From assembly GCA_964551965.1 (NCBI GenBank), contig CAZKFB010000001.1:7333-71332 (forward strand): a DNA stretch of 64,000 nt, in the 5' to 3' direction. The notes under the pieces are model-generated. The model was given only the letters and a program-made list of their open reading frames with translations. It was not told where the DNA came from and searched no databases. Below, one piece after another: positions 17,235 through 26,858 of the stretch (position 1 is its first letter; every line of letters begins with the position of its first letter). The translations under genes and the position numbers were made by a program. This stretch comes from CAG-582 sp964551965. Its GTDB lineage: Bacteria > Bacillota_I > Bacilli_A > RF39 > UBA660.

Positions 17235-17895
17235 AAATATAAATAATTGTTTTACAGAAATTGAAGATGGAAAGATAAATGCTAAATTCAATAAAGCAAC
17301 AATGAAATGCTTCGATTCAGAAAATAATAAATTTAGCATGGATTGTGATGGTAATTTAGTAGTTAATTCTATTATTACAAGAGAACAAAGTGGAAGTGGC
17401 CTAACATTTAATCAAGTGTATCCAGTAGGATCGATTTATATGAGTGTAAGTTCAATAGATCCTAGTACATTGTTTGGAGGAACTTGGGAACAAGTTAAAG
17501 GAAGATTTTTACTTGGCTGTGGAAATAATGGAGATGGAAATGATTACCTTGCTAATAATGTTGGTGGAGAAGCATCTCATCAATTAAGTATTAATGAAGT
17601 ACCAAGCCATGCTCACTATGTTAATTTGGTTACTGGAGCTAATGGAGCACATAATCATAATCTAAGAAGAGATATGGTAGGTAATGAATTTGGAATCGGC
17701 GGAGGAAATTCTGTTGGAAACAGTTTAAACGGAACTTGGTCAAATACTAGTATATGGCCTAATTCTATTGGAGCATCTAGTGCTGGAATTCATAATCATA
17801 CTGTTTCCGGAAATACTAATGCTAATGGTGGAAGTCAATTCCATAACAATATGCCACCTTATCTTTGTGTATATATTTGGAAAAGAGTTTCTTAA
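17227..17895 (+). CDS. Phage tail-collar/receptor-binding-like protein
   Basis: 222 residues. After a ~65-residue N-terminal part comes the well-known block of phage tail fibre and baseplate tip proteins: QVYPVGSIYMSVSSIDPSTL, FGGTWEQVKGRFLLGCG, GGEASHQLSINEVPSHAHY, two further His-rich turns (GAHNHN and GIHNHT, likely metal-binding), and the ending HNNMPPYLCVYIWKR. This is a trimeric receptor-binding or collar fold in known phages. No other tail, capsid or integrase genes are present, so the gene stands as a phage-derived component directly upstream (19 bases) of the RHS gene and likely works with it. Confidence 0.82.
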   Translation: MNENINNCFTEIEDGKINAKFNKATMKCFDSENNKFSMDCDGNLVVNSIITREQSGSGLTFNQVYPVGSIYMSVSSIDPSTLFGGTWEQVKGRFLLGCGNNGDGNDYLANNVGGEASHQLSINEVPSHAHYVNLVTGANGAHNHNLRRDMVGNEFGIGGGNSVGNSLNGTWSNTSIWPNSIGASSAGIHNHTVSGNTNANGGSQFHNNMPPYLCVYIWKRVS

Positions 17896-17914
17896 AGTTC
17901 TATAGGAGTGTACA

Positions 17915-20900
17915 ATGAAAGAATTAATTAATTTAAGAAAACAAAGAGAAAAACACTTTCTAAATAAAGATGGAACAATAACTGCATGTATGTATGATCA
18001 TGATATCCATTATTTAGAAAATGGAGAATATAAAGAAATTGATAATACTCTAATAGAAGAGAATGATTATATTACAAATAAAAGCAATGATTTTAAAATA
18101 AGATTTAATAATGATAAATATTTAGTCAATATTAATCTAGGTAATAGCTATTTAAATATAAGTTTAAAAAATGCTAATGAAACAAAATCAAAGATAATTA
18201 ATAATGAAGTAATCTATGAAAATGTTCTACCTAATATAGATTTTCATTATTTAATTAATGGTTCAACATTAAAAGAAAATATCTATTTAAATAATGAAAT
18301 AAAAAATAGTATAATTTTTAATATTGATACTAATTTAAAATTAGAAATAAGAGATAATAAGGTACTTGCATTAGATAAAGATAAGGTTATATATACATTT
18401 AATCCATTATTTATGATTGATGCAAATGAAGTAATTAATCGCAATTGTAAATATAAATTAGAAAAAAATAATGATTTTTATGAATTAGAGATTATTCTTG
18501 ATCAAGACTATTTAATGAATGCCAATTATCCAGTAATTATTGATCCAACAATTACAAGTGATAATTTAGAAAATGTATTTGATGTAACTATTAATTCAAA
18601 TGCTGCAGATAGTAATTTTGATTTTTCAAAACATTTATATATTGGAAATGATGGAACAGGAATAAAGCGTGCATTATTAAAATTTGATTTACCTTTTATT
18701 TCTACAGGTTGCAACATTATAAAAGCAACAGTATATTTAAAAAATTCAGTTGCATTTATCCATGAAAATTCTGAGAGAATTGCCGTCCACGAAATTACAG
18801 AAAGTTGGGATGAATCAACTGCGACATGGAATAACATGAGTAGTAAATTCGATACTAAAATGGAAACTTATCTTGAAACACCTCAAATGTTATACCTAGA
18901 TACAGCATTTGATTTTGAAATAACCAATATTGTAAAAAAATGGTATACCAATAATGTTAATAACGGAATCATGCTAAAATTGTTTGATGAAAGCCCTAAT
19001 ACAAGTCATGCAGACTATAGCTTTTACTCTAAAACATATGATGGAGTAAATGGAACGGCAGATCGACCATATCTAGTTATTGAATATAGAATGCAAAATG
19101 GTCTATTAGATTATATGACATATGAAAGTATACCCCTTTCGTATGGCGCATCATACATTAATAATAATAATGGTAATTTGATAACTCAAATATCTTTATC
19201 GGAAATATTAGATCAAACAAGTTTATATGGTTTACAAATAACATATAATACAGATAGTATGTTATTAAACCAAAATAATGGTTTCGGATTAGGATTCAAT
19301 ATCAGTTATAATGACTATGTAATAAAGACTCCTAATCAATTTATGGAAACGGAATATTTATATAAACTATCTGATGGAACTAGTCATTATTTCTATCAAT
19401 TTAGTAAAGGAATATTTTGTGATGAAGATGGCATAAATCTAACGTTAGAAATTGTTAATGAGGAAAATAATAATTATAAAATTACTGATAAAGAGGGAAA
19501 TAAATTTATTTTTACCAATAGTTATTTATCAAAAATAGAATATGTCGATGAAACATTTGTTAATATTGTTAGAAATAGTTCTAATTATATTACAAGTATT
19601 AAAGATAGTAAGAATAATGAAGTTACTATTAACTATAATACAAATCAAGTTTTATTAACATGTAATAATAAAACAATTACTGTTAATTTAACAAATAATA
19701 AGATAAATAATATTTCATTTAAAAAGGGAAATATTAATTTTAATTATAATGACAGTTCACTTATATCAAAAATTATTGATATTAATGGTTTAGGTGCAGG
19801 ATTTGATTATTATGAGGTATCTCCTTATCGTGTAAAGAAATTAACTGAATATGGATTAAATAATGCTACCGGTAAATTCAAAACTTTTACATATGAATTT
19901 AATTCGACAACAGTAACTGATCATAAGAATAATAAAATTAGATATACTTTCAATAATATGGGCAATACAATAAGCACTGTTATTTTAGGAAGTGATGATT
20001 CATTAAAGAATTCTTATGGATTTTCAGAAAAATATATAGACGAAGTAAAGTCGGCTGCTACTAATAAAGTATTATCAAGTTCATTACCTATTAAGTTTAC
20101 AAAAAATTTAATTAAGAATGGAAACTTTGAGACTACAGATAATAATTTCTTATTCCAGTATAAATCTAATGAAGATAGTTATAATGGCAATTATTCAGCA
20201 AAAATTAACGCATATGGTAATGGACAAATAGCAAATGTTTTTGAGAGTACAAAAAATTATACTTTTGGTGCGTTTTATAAAAATGAACATCCAGTCTATA
20301 TTGAAATATATTCTAAATTAAACACTGATGTAGAAACATTAAAAGAATACATTATTATGCCTAATGATGAATTTACTTATCAAGAAAAAACATTTGAGAC
20401 ACCTAGTCAGTTTGATTGTATTGGTTTTAACTTCACTGTTTTGTATGATGGAATTGCTTATATGGATGATGTTGTAATAAGCGAAGGAGAGTCAGCAGGA
20501 TTATATAATTTAATCGATAACCCAGACTTTGAAGATAATACTGATGGTTGGCTAATTAGTGGAAGTGTTGACGGATCTGAAGAAGAAATAAGTAATCCAT
20601 ATCAAATAATTACTTTGTCATCAAATGAAAAAGCTATTCAGTTAAATAGTATTGTCAATGGTGGAGTATCAATGGTTAAAACTTTACCTATTTCCGGAAA
20701 AATTGGAGATGCTTATACCTTTTCTTTTTGGTATAAGAATGAAGGAGTGTTTAATGTTGATTCGGGATTAGTTGGAAATATGGCAGCAATCATATTTAAC
20801 GATCCTGATGATGATTTAGGAAGTGGAACGCAAAATGCATTATTAAATTATCATGCTGATAATTGGCAATATTATACAGATACTTGTGTAGCAGAGAATA

Positions 20901-23875
20901 ATTATGATTCAATCACAATTGTAATATTAAGTATGTATGAAGCAAATCATATTTCTTTAACTAATTTTTCACTTATTAAAGATTTAGGTTCTTATTCATT
21001 TAAATATGATGATAATGGAAATTTAATATCATTGAGTGATGTATTAAGCAATAAAAGTGAATTTAAATATGATAGTAATAATCAATTAATTAGTTCATTT
21101 AATGCTAAGGGTAAAAACTTTAAATATGAATATGATAATACTAAAGCAGATAGGCTTCTTAAAGGAATTAGTCCTACCGGAATATCTAATGAAATTAAGT
21201 ATGATGAATTTGGAAATCCTAAAGCCACAATTATTAACAATGTTAATCCAAAAGGGAATGATATAGATGGCAACTTCTATATTCGCTCTAAGGGTACTGA
21301 TAAATATTTAACTCCTGATTTACAAACGGGAATAATAAGTTTAAAAAATGATACATGTAGTCATTATTCATACTCAATTGAAAGCCATAATGAGATTAAT
21401 GATCAAACAGAAACAAAAGTATATAATTTAAAATCAACTATATTACCAGATAAAGTTTTAGTAAAAATTGATAATACTATAAAACTAGTTAAAACTGGGC
21501 CTTGTACAAACTTTGAATTTATTAATAGAGATAATGGATCAAAATTAATAAAGGTATATAATGAAGATTTATACTTAAAGGTAGATAATGAAGGATTAGT
21601 ATTTGCAGCTCTTGAAGAAAATTCAAACTATGAATTTTACTTTGAAGATACTGACACTAATGAATTTATTATGAATACTTCTGAATATACAGAAGATGGA
21701 AAATATATTACTAAAATGATTGATACTTTAGGAAATACAACTACTTATGATATTGATCATAATACAAATCTTGTAAATTCAATAACTAATGCTAAAGGGA
21801 TTGAAACAACATATACATATGATAATAAAGATCGATTAACAAATGTAACTGTTGATAATAAACAAGTAGAATATGTTTATGAAAATGATTTAATAAAAAA
21901 TATTAAAACTGGTAATAAGAATTATCAATTTGAATATGATAATTTCCTAAATCCAACTAAGGTAAAAATCAACAATCAGACATTAGTAACTAATGAATAT
22001 GAAAGTAATAATGGAAAATTAAAAAGTGTTACTTATGGCAATAATGAAATTATTAATTATGAATATGATAAATTTGAAAGATTAGCTAAAAGTAATAATT
22101 ATGAATATCAATATAATAATTCAGGATTATTAAAATCAGTTAAAGATAATACTTCTTATATAGAAGATTACAATTATGACTTTGCTAATCGATTAAAAAC
22201 ATATATGCTTAATAATAAATTTAAAATAAATTATAACTATGATGTCAATAGTAATATCAATCATAAAGATTATTATTATGGAAATTATAAAAATACATTA
22301 GATTATATATTTAATGATGATGATTCAGTTATAAAAGTAAACTTTGATAACAATACAGTTAATTATACTTATGATTATTTAGGAAGATTGATAACAAGGA
22401 ATATTAATGATAATCTACCAGTAGAATATACATATAAGAAAAATGGAGATAGAACATCATTAATAATAGATACTATAAAAATAGGTAATGATATTTATAA
22501 GTATTCATATGATAATCTATATAATATAACATCTATTAAAAAGAATAATGAGATAATCAATGAATATCTATATGATAATAGAAGTGAATTATTAGCAGAT
22601 ATCAATTATGAATTAAATAGAAAGTATGTTTATGCATATGATAACGAAGGAAACATCATAACTAAAAAAGAATATAACTTAGAAACTAACGAATTAATTG
22701 ATGAAGATACATTTACTTATGGAAATACTTCATGGGAAGATCAGTTAACTAAATTTAATAATGATGTAATAACTTATGATGAAATAGGAAATCCAATAAC
22801 TATTGGAAGTAAAGAATTAACATGGAGTAAAGGAAGACAGTTAACAAAATATAAAGATGGAAATACAGAAATAAATTATAAGTATAATAAAGATGGAATA
22901 AGAATATCAAAAGAGATAGGGAATAATAAAACAAATTATTATTTAGAAGGAAGAAAAATAATATTTGAAGATAAAAATAATAATGTGATATACTATATAT
23001 ATGATGATAGTGGTTACTTGTTAGGATTCAAATATAACAATGAAATATACTATTATCAAAAGAACTATCAAAATGATATAACAGGAATCTACGATAGTAA
23101 TTATAACTTAGTAGTAAGCTATAAATATGATGGATGGGGAAATATAATAAAAGTAGAAGATAATACAAGTAATAATATAGGAAGTATAAATCCATTCAGA
23201 TATAGAAGTTACTATTATGATGAAGAGACAAGTTTATATTATTTAAATAGTAGATACTATAATCCAAATTGGTGTAGATTTATTAATATAGACGAGTATA
23301 TAAAAATTTCTTCACTAGGAGGAAATTTATATTCATATACAGAAAATAATCCTATTACAAATATAGATGAAACAGGCAACATCTTTAAAAAGGTAGCTAA
23401 ATTCTTTGTTGACAGCTATACTAAAACAAAAAAAATAGTGAAGAATAGTAGCAAAAAGATTTCTGATAAATTTAAGAAATTTAAAAAACAGTTGAAAGAA
23501 GGATATGAATATCTTAAAAAATCATTTGTGCTTGAAACGGGAAGAGGAAACGGTTTTTCACTAGAAGATAATACATCTTTTGCAAAAATTGGAATAAACG
23601 ATTCAACAAATATTGTATCAAAGTATAAACAAGGGAAAAAAGAAGAATACTTAGAGCAAACAAGAGGGATTTCATTAGGAGTTGTTGGCATCTCACAAAA
23701 CCTTGTGGATTTAGAAACAGAAGGTTTAAACCATTATCCAACAACTTATTCAATTGGGATAATTGAATTTTCTGATACAGATGGAACAATTTTTATTGGG
23801 CATACAACTAGCTTACATTTTTATGTTGGTGGATATGTAAAAATAGGATTTGAAATAAAAATGACAGGAAATTGA
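17915..23875 (+). CDS. RHS/YD-repeat polymorphic toxin
   Basis: A 1986-residue RHS protein. Residues about 1-210 are a beta-rich opening (DHDIHYLENGEYKEIDNTL), 218-395 a DNRLRE-like module (LKFDLPFISTG, WDESTATWNNM, ITNIVKKWY), 400-1755 a long array of YD repeats forming the shell, interrupted by carbohydrate-binding-like and unknown modules, and about 1755-1815 the RHS core (INPFRYRSYYYDEETSLYYL, NSRYYNPNWCRFIN). The last ~165 residues differ from other RHS genes: a Lys-rich helical linker (KKFKKQLKEGYEYLKKSF) and a beta-rich tip ending GYVKIGFEIKMTGN with no nuclease motif I can name. The usual core end with Pro-x-Gly is IDETGN here. No signal peptide or PAAR domain. A candidate immunity gene follows 16 bases on. 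Confidence 0.92.
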   Translation: MKELINLRKQREKHFLNKDGTITACMYDHDIHYLENGEYKEIDNTLIEENDYITNKSNDFKIRFNNDKYLVNINLGNSYLNISLKNANETKSKIINNEVIYENVLPNIDFHYLINGSTLKENIYLNNEIKNSIIFNIDTNLKLEIRDNKVLALDKDKVIYTFNPLFMIDANEVINRNCKYKLEKNNDFYELEIILDQDYLMNANYPVIIDPTITSDNLENVFDVTINSNAADSNFDFSKHLYIGNDGTGIKRALLKFDLPFISTGCNIIKATVYLKNSVAFIHENSERIAVHEITESWDESTATWNNMSSKFDTKMETYLETPQMLYLDTAFDFEITNIVKKWYTNNVNNGIMLKLFDESPNTSHADYSFYSKTYDGVNGTADRPYLVIEYRMQNGLLDYMTYESIPLSYGASYINNNNGNLITQISLSEILDQTSLYGLQITYNTDSMLLNQNNGFGLGFNISYNDYVIKTPNQFMETEYLYKLSDGTSHYFYQFSKGIFCDEDGINLTLEIVNEENNNYKITDKEGNKFIFTNSYLSKIEYVDETFVNIVRNSSNYITSIKDSKNNEVTINYNTNQVLLTCNNKTITVNLTNNKINNISFKKGNINFNYNDSSLISKIIDINGLGAGFDYYEVSPYRVKKLTEYGLNNATGKFKTFTYEFNSTTVTDHKNNKIRYTFNNMGNTISTVILGSDDSLKNSYGFSEKYIDEVKSAATNKVLSSSLPIKFTKNLIKNGNFETTDNNFLFQYKSNEDSYNGNYSAKINAYGNGQIANVFESTKNYTFGAFYKNEHPVYIEIYSKLNTDVETLKEYIIMPNDEFTYQEKTFETPSQFDCIGFNFTVLYDGIAYMDDVVISEGESAGLYNLIDNPDFEDNTDGWLISGSVDGSEEEISNPYQIITLSSNEKAIQLNSIVNGGVSMVKTLPISGKIGDAYTFSFWYKNEGVFNVDSGLVGNMAAIIFNDPDDDLGSGTQNALLNYHADNWQYYTDTCVAENNYDSITIVILSMYEANHISLTNFSLIKDLGSYSFKYDDNGNLISLSDVLSNKSEFKYDSNNQLISSFNAKGKNFKYEYDNTKADRLLKGISPTGISNEIKYDEFGNPKATIINNVNPKGNDIDGNFYIRSKGTDKYLTPDLQTGIISLKNDTCSHYSYSIESHNEINDQTETKVYNLKSTILPDKVLVKIDNTIKLVKTGPCTNFEFINRDNGSKLIKVYNEDLYLKVDNEGLVFAALEENSNYEFYFEDTDTNEFIMNTSEYTEDGKYITKMIDTLGNTTTYDIDHNTNLVNSITNAKGIETTYTYDNKDRLTNVTVDNKQVEYVYENDLIKNIKTGNKNYQFEYDNFLNPTKVKINNQTLVTNEYESNNGKLKSVTYGNNEIINYEYDKFERLAKSNNYEYQYNNSGLLKSVKDNTSYIEDYNYDFANRLKTYMLNNKFKINYNYDVNSNINHKDYYYGNYKNTLDYIFNDDDSVIKVNFDNNTVNYTYDYLGRLITRNINDNLPVEYTYKKNGDRTSLIIDTIKIGNDIYKYSYDNLYNITSIKKNNEIINEYLYDNRSELLADINYELNRKYVYAYDNEGNIITKKEYNLETNELIDEDTFTYGNTSWEDQLTKFNNDVITYDEIGNPITIGSKELTWSKGRQLTKYKDGNTEINYKYNKDGIRISKEIGNNKTNYYLEGRKIIFEDKNNNVIYYIYDDSGYLLGFKYNNEIYYYQKNYQNDITGIYDSNYNLVVSYKYDGWGNIIKVEDNTSNNIGSINPFRYRSYYYDEETSLYYLNSRYYNPNWCRFINIDEYIKISSLGGNLYSYTENNPITNIDETGNIFKKVAKFFVDSYTKTKKIVKNSSKKISDKFKKFKKQLKEGYEYLKKSFVLETGRGNGFSLEDNTSFAKIGINDSTNIVSKYKQGKKEEYLEQTRGISLGVVGISQNLVDLETEGLNHYPTTYSIGIIEFSDTDGTIFIGHTTSLHFYVGGYVKIGFEIKMTGN
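22974..23167 (+). repeat. RHS-core direct repeat, copy in full-length gene
   Basis: Nearly identical, apart from a few single-base changes, to 25646-25839, at offset 2672. The copies cover the end of the YD-repeat array before the RHS core. Confidence 0.9.
23111..23287 (+). repeat. RHS-core direct repeat, copy A
   Basis: Almost the same as 24198-24374 at offset 1087, from GTAGTAAGCTATAAATATG to the end of CRFIN. Provides the homology by which a displaced toxin tip could recombine into the full-length gene. Confidence 0.9.
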
Positions 23876-23891
23876 AAAAAGGTGAAGAATT

Positions 23892-24188
23892 ATGGCAAAA
23901 AAGCAGTGTAGAATAGGAAGTATAATTTTTGCAAAAGAATACTTAACGGAGCAAAACGATTTTTTTAATAGAAAAATATACTATAATGAGATTAAAAGCT
24001 ATTATATAAAGGCAACCATACATTCTAAATATATGACAAAAGATTTATGCATTATAACTGAAAAAAACAAAAAAAAGAAAATGTCCTATACAGTTGGACA
24101 ATGTGGGATTTTTTTCTTTGATCCAGAAGAAAATATAATTAATATGATGAAAATGGTTTGCCCCCATGCTGAATATATAAAAAAATAA
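23892..24188 (+). CDS. Putative immunity protein of the RHS toxin (PH-like)
   Basis: 98 residues, no membrane segment, 16 bases after the RHS stop with a GGTGAAG site. The pattern KIYYNEIKSYYIK ... DLCIITEKNKKKKMSY resembles the strand pairs of PH-like (bPH) domains, and the same pattern returns in the other small proteins of this island. No database match can be given; the call rests on position directly behind the toxin tip. It ends three bases before the displaced RHS tip, in the same reading frame. Confidence 0.55.
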   Translation: MAKKQCRIGSIIFAKEYLTEQNDFFNRKIYYNEIKSYYIKATIHSKYMTKDLCIITEKNKKKKMSYTVGQCGIFFFDPEENIINMMKMVCPHAEYIKK

Positions 24189-24998
24189 GTATTATCAGTA
24201 GTAAGCTATAAATATGATGGATGGGGAAATATATTAGAAGTAGAAGATAATACAACAAATAATATAGGAAGTATAAATCCATTCAGATATCGAAGTTACT
24301 ATTATGACGAAGAGACTAGTTTATATTATTTAAATAGTAGATATTATAATCCAAAATGGTGTAGATTTATTAATGCTGATGGAATAGTAGGAGCAAACCA
24401 AGACATAACGAGTTTAAACTTGTATGCATATGTAAGTAATAATCCAATTAGTAATACGGATGATGATGGCAATTCATTATTTAAAGTGATAAGAAAAGCA
24501 GTTAAAATTGCCGCAAACATATCATTTAAAGGAGTTAAGGATAAAGTTGTTAACACAGCCAAAAGATATATTAAAAATAAGATAGATGGATATTATCAAA
24601 TTGGAAAAGCATATGTGGACTCTAAAATAAACGAAATGAATTTTAGAGCAAATGCATTTTATGCTGAAGTTGGTGTAAGTGACCCCACAGTAAGCAAAGC
24701 TATAAGTAAAAGTAATAATACGTTGGGGATATATACTAATAAAACATACAAAATTCACCAAAAACAGATTTCTCGTTCAGCGGATACTGTATTAAGTATA
24801 AGTCCAATTTCCATTTCAAAATCTATAGACGATGAATCGACTGTTAGTAAAAACATATCATATTCGTTTAAATATGTAGAATTGTCATCTGAGGGATTTT
24901 TCTTTGGATATTCTTTCAGTGAGCATCACGGCACCGTTGGAATAGATGCAAAATTAGGTTTATATGTCAAATGGGATTGGTTTATAAAAGGCATTTAA
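24189..24998 (+). pseudogene. Displaced RHS C-terminal tip (orphan toxin cassette 1)
   Basis: Open frame with no start codon of its own: it opens directly after the immunity-gene stop at 24186-24188 (VLSVVSYKYDGWGNILEV) and continues through a complete RHS core (INPFRYRSYYYDEETSLYYL, CRFINADGIVG, NNPISNTDDDGN) into a ~175-residue tip. The tip has the same layout as the main gene's tip (Lys-rich helix, FYAEVGVSDPT, then beta strands ending DAKLGLYVKWDW) but a different sequence. It could be translated only by read-through or from an internal start such as the codon at 24420, and becomes a toxin only after recombination into the full-length gene. An immunity candidate follows at 25027. Confidence 0.85.
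24198..24374 (+). repeat. RHS-core direct repeat, copy B
   Basis: Copy of 23111-23287 with scattered third-position changes, marking the left side of displaced cassette 1. Confidence 0.9.
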
Positions 24999-25026
24999 AA
25001 TGATATAGGAAGATAGGTAATGGTGT

Positions 25027-25554
25027 ATGAAAGATATAGTTAAATATAATATAATATTTTTTAATCTTTTTCCAATTATAATAGAATCAATAATCATAAT
25101 TGTGGGAAGTATAGTTTTTCAATCACCGATTTTTTTACTATCTTTTATATTTATATTTATTGAGTGTAAAAACCTAAGAAAAAATTTAGACAATTTAAGA
25201 AAAGTTCAAAATAAATTTGATTGTGTTGGAGAAGTACTTTATCAAAACAGTGGGTGTTTTCTATATGACAGTTGTATTATAAACATTAAATTTAATATTT
25301 TTACTGTAGATTATTCTGATATAGATGAAATATATTTTGAAAAAGAATATTATGGAAATGTAAGAGAGCCAAATATATGTATAATAACTAAGGATAGAAA
25401 AAAATATAAAATTAAATTTCCAAGATTAACAGTACCACAACCAAATGATGAAGAACTTAATCTTATAATTGGCATTATAAAAAAGAATAATCCTAAGGTG
25501 AAATTGACTGGTAACACTATAAAAAAATATATCGAACCAGATTTATTTAATTAG
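25027..25554 (+). CDS. Putative immunity protein of cassette 1 (membrane plus PH-like)
   Basis: 175 residues. Two adjacent hydrophobic helices (about residues 9-30 and 33-48) are followed by a cytosolic beta-rich part with FTVDYSDIDEIYFEKEYY and PNICIITKDRKKYKIKFP, the same strand pattern as in the protein at 23892. The start used is the ATG at 25027 with AGGTAATGG upstream. Its place right after the displaced toxin tip, small size and membrane location fit an immunity protein; nothing else proves it. The next 90 bases hold no gene. Confidence 0.5.
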   Translation: MKDIVKYNIIFFNLFPIIIESIIIIVGSIVFQSPIFLLSFIFIFIECKNLRKNLDNLRKVQNKFDCVGEVLYQNSGCFLYDSCIINIKFNIFTVDYSDIDEIYFEKEYYGNVREPNICIITKDRKKYKIKFPRLTVPQPNDEELNLIIGIIKKNNPKVKLTGNTIKKYIEPDLFN

Positions 25555-25645
25555 TTTAAATTGTATAGTTTAATTATAGTTGAAAAGAATATATGCAAAG
25601 AATATTTGTGGTAAAATAGTGAGTAATTTTTATTATTTTAAATCG

Positions 25646-25839
25646 AAAATAATAATGTGATATACTATATATATGATGATAGTGGTTACTTGTTAGGATT
25701 CAAATATAACAATGAAATGTACTATTATCAAAAGAACTATCAAAATGATATAACAGGAATCTATGATAGTAATTACAACTTAGTAGTAAGCTATAAATAT
25801 GATGGATGGGGAAATATATTATCAGTAGAAAATAATACA
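25646..25839 (+). repeat. RHS-core direct repeat, decayed copy
   Basis: Copy of 22974-23167, lying inside the decayed fragment. Confidence 0.88.
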
Positions 25840-25950
25840 ATAAATAGTATATGAAGTATAAATCAATATAGATATCTAGTTTACTACTACGATGGAGATA
25901 ATATCTTCGTTATTTATACTTAGCATATCATTTAATCATTCTATACAAAA
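25646..25950 (+). pseudogene. Decayed RHS fragment (orphan cassette 2)
   Basis: Begins with sequence matching 22974 on in the full-length gene (YYIYDDSGYLLGFKYNNE ... YKYDGWGN). At 25852 a glycine codon of the core has become TGA (IGSIN to I-stop-SIN). About 40 bases later a frame change is needed to follow the core (EIISSLFILSISFN against EETSLYYLNSRYYN). No toxin tip remains directly after it; the following gene at 25989 is probably its former immunity partner. Confidence 0.88.
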
Positions 25951-25988
25951 TAAATATATATTGATATCTAAATCCTCGGAGGAAGTTT

Positions 25989-26624
25989 ATGAAAAAAACA
26001 AAGATTACAATTACAAAAGAAAACATACCCATAATATCAGCAAAAGCAAATCTTTTGATAACAAAACTTTTTAAAATTAATTTTTTTGTTTGTCTATTAG
26101 CGGGATATTTCTTTGTGAATGATTTAGTTACAAATACTGTAAAAGAAAGCTCCAACAAATACAATGTGCAAACGGATAGTTATTTGATAGTTTCTGCAAT
26201 TTTATTTGTTTTATTAGTAATTTTGATGAGATATTTACATTTATATTTTTCATATAAAAAAATGCATAACAAAAAATACAATGATGAAAATAATTATACA
26301 ATATCATATAAGAATGAGTATTTAATCGGGGAAAATATAAATACAAAAATCAAAGTAAATTATGATAAGATATTTTTTATTGGAAAAGTTGACTTGTTAT
26401 ATTTTATGGCCTATTTAGATGACAATGAATATTTTATATTGCCGATAGGAAATGTTGGAATAGATGGTTTTACAATTAATGAATTATTAGTTAATTGTCA
26501 CAATTTAAAATTTAAAAAAATAGTATCTTATAATTCGAAAAAAAAGTTGTGCATATTACTTTTTGTAATATTATTTCTGATGTTTTTAGTTAATTTTACT
26601 AGATTCCTATATTGTATAATTTAA
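25989..26624 (+). CDS. Putative immunity protein, YcxB-like
   Basis: 211 residues with two membrane helices near residues 30-45 and 65-85, a cytosolic part and a hydrophobic C-terminal helix (about 188-208). The middle (YTISYKNEYLIGENINTKIK ... YDKIFFIGKVDLLYFMAYLD, EYFILPIGNV) has the order of strands of YcxB-like/bPH proteins, which are often found behind polymorphic toxins. The ATG has GGAGGAAG 5 bases upstream. It lies behind a broken RHS core and in front of a broken toxin tail, so it looks like a retained immunity gene whose toxin is lost. Confidence 0.5.
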   Translation: MKKTKITITKENIPIISAKANLLITKLFKINFFVCLLAGYFFVNDLVTNTVKESSNKYNVQTDSYLIVSAILFVLLVILMRYLHLYFSYKKMHNKKYNDENNYTISYKNEYLIGENINTKIKVNYDKIFFIGKVDLLYFMAYLDDNEYFILPIGNVGIDGFTINELLVNCHNLKFKKIVSYNSKKKLCILLFVILFLMFLVNFTRFLYCII

Positions 26625-26642
26625 ACAAATGCTTTTTCAAGT

Positions 26643-26780
26643 TGCAATATTGTCATCTGACGGATTATTATTTGGATAATCGTTCAGCTTGCATTATGGT
26701 GGACCTGGAGGCAATATAAAGTTGGATATTAAATTTTTAGATGGACTAGATTTTTTTAAATTTAAATTCATAACCGTGTG
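26643..26780 (+). pseudogene. Remnant of a third toxin tip
   Basis: Reading LSSDGLLFG, stop, SFSLHYG ... IKLDIKF, this stretch follows the tip of displaced cassette 1 (LSSEGFFFGYSFSEHHGTVG ... DAKLGLY) with a stop in place of Tyr. No intact frame. It shows that yet another tip of the same toxin family once stood here. Confidence 0.7.
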
Positions 26781-26858
26781 AGTAGTAAAATCTAAAAGAT
26801 ATATATGAAAATGATCGAATATGAGTTATAATTGAAATGATTGAAGTTGGTGATACTA

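Noticed and set aside
22000..23200. Regular short repeats in the RHS gene, checked as possible CRISPR or tandem DNA repeats
   Set aside because: They are YD protein repeats with degenerate DNA; no constant repeat with unique spacers. No CRISPR array is seen anywhere in the window.
25892..26074. 60-codon frame beginning MEIISSLFILS
   Set aside because: Its start continues the broken RHS core in another frame (SLFILSISFN); it has no site and its end overlaps the gene at 25989.
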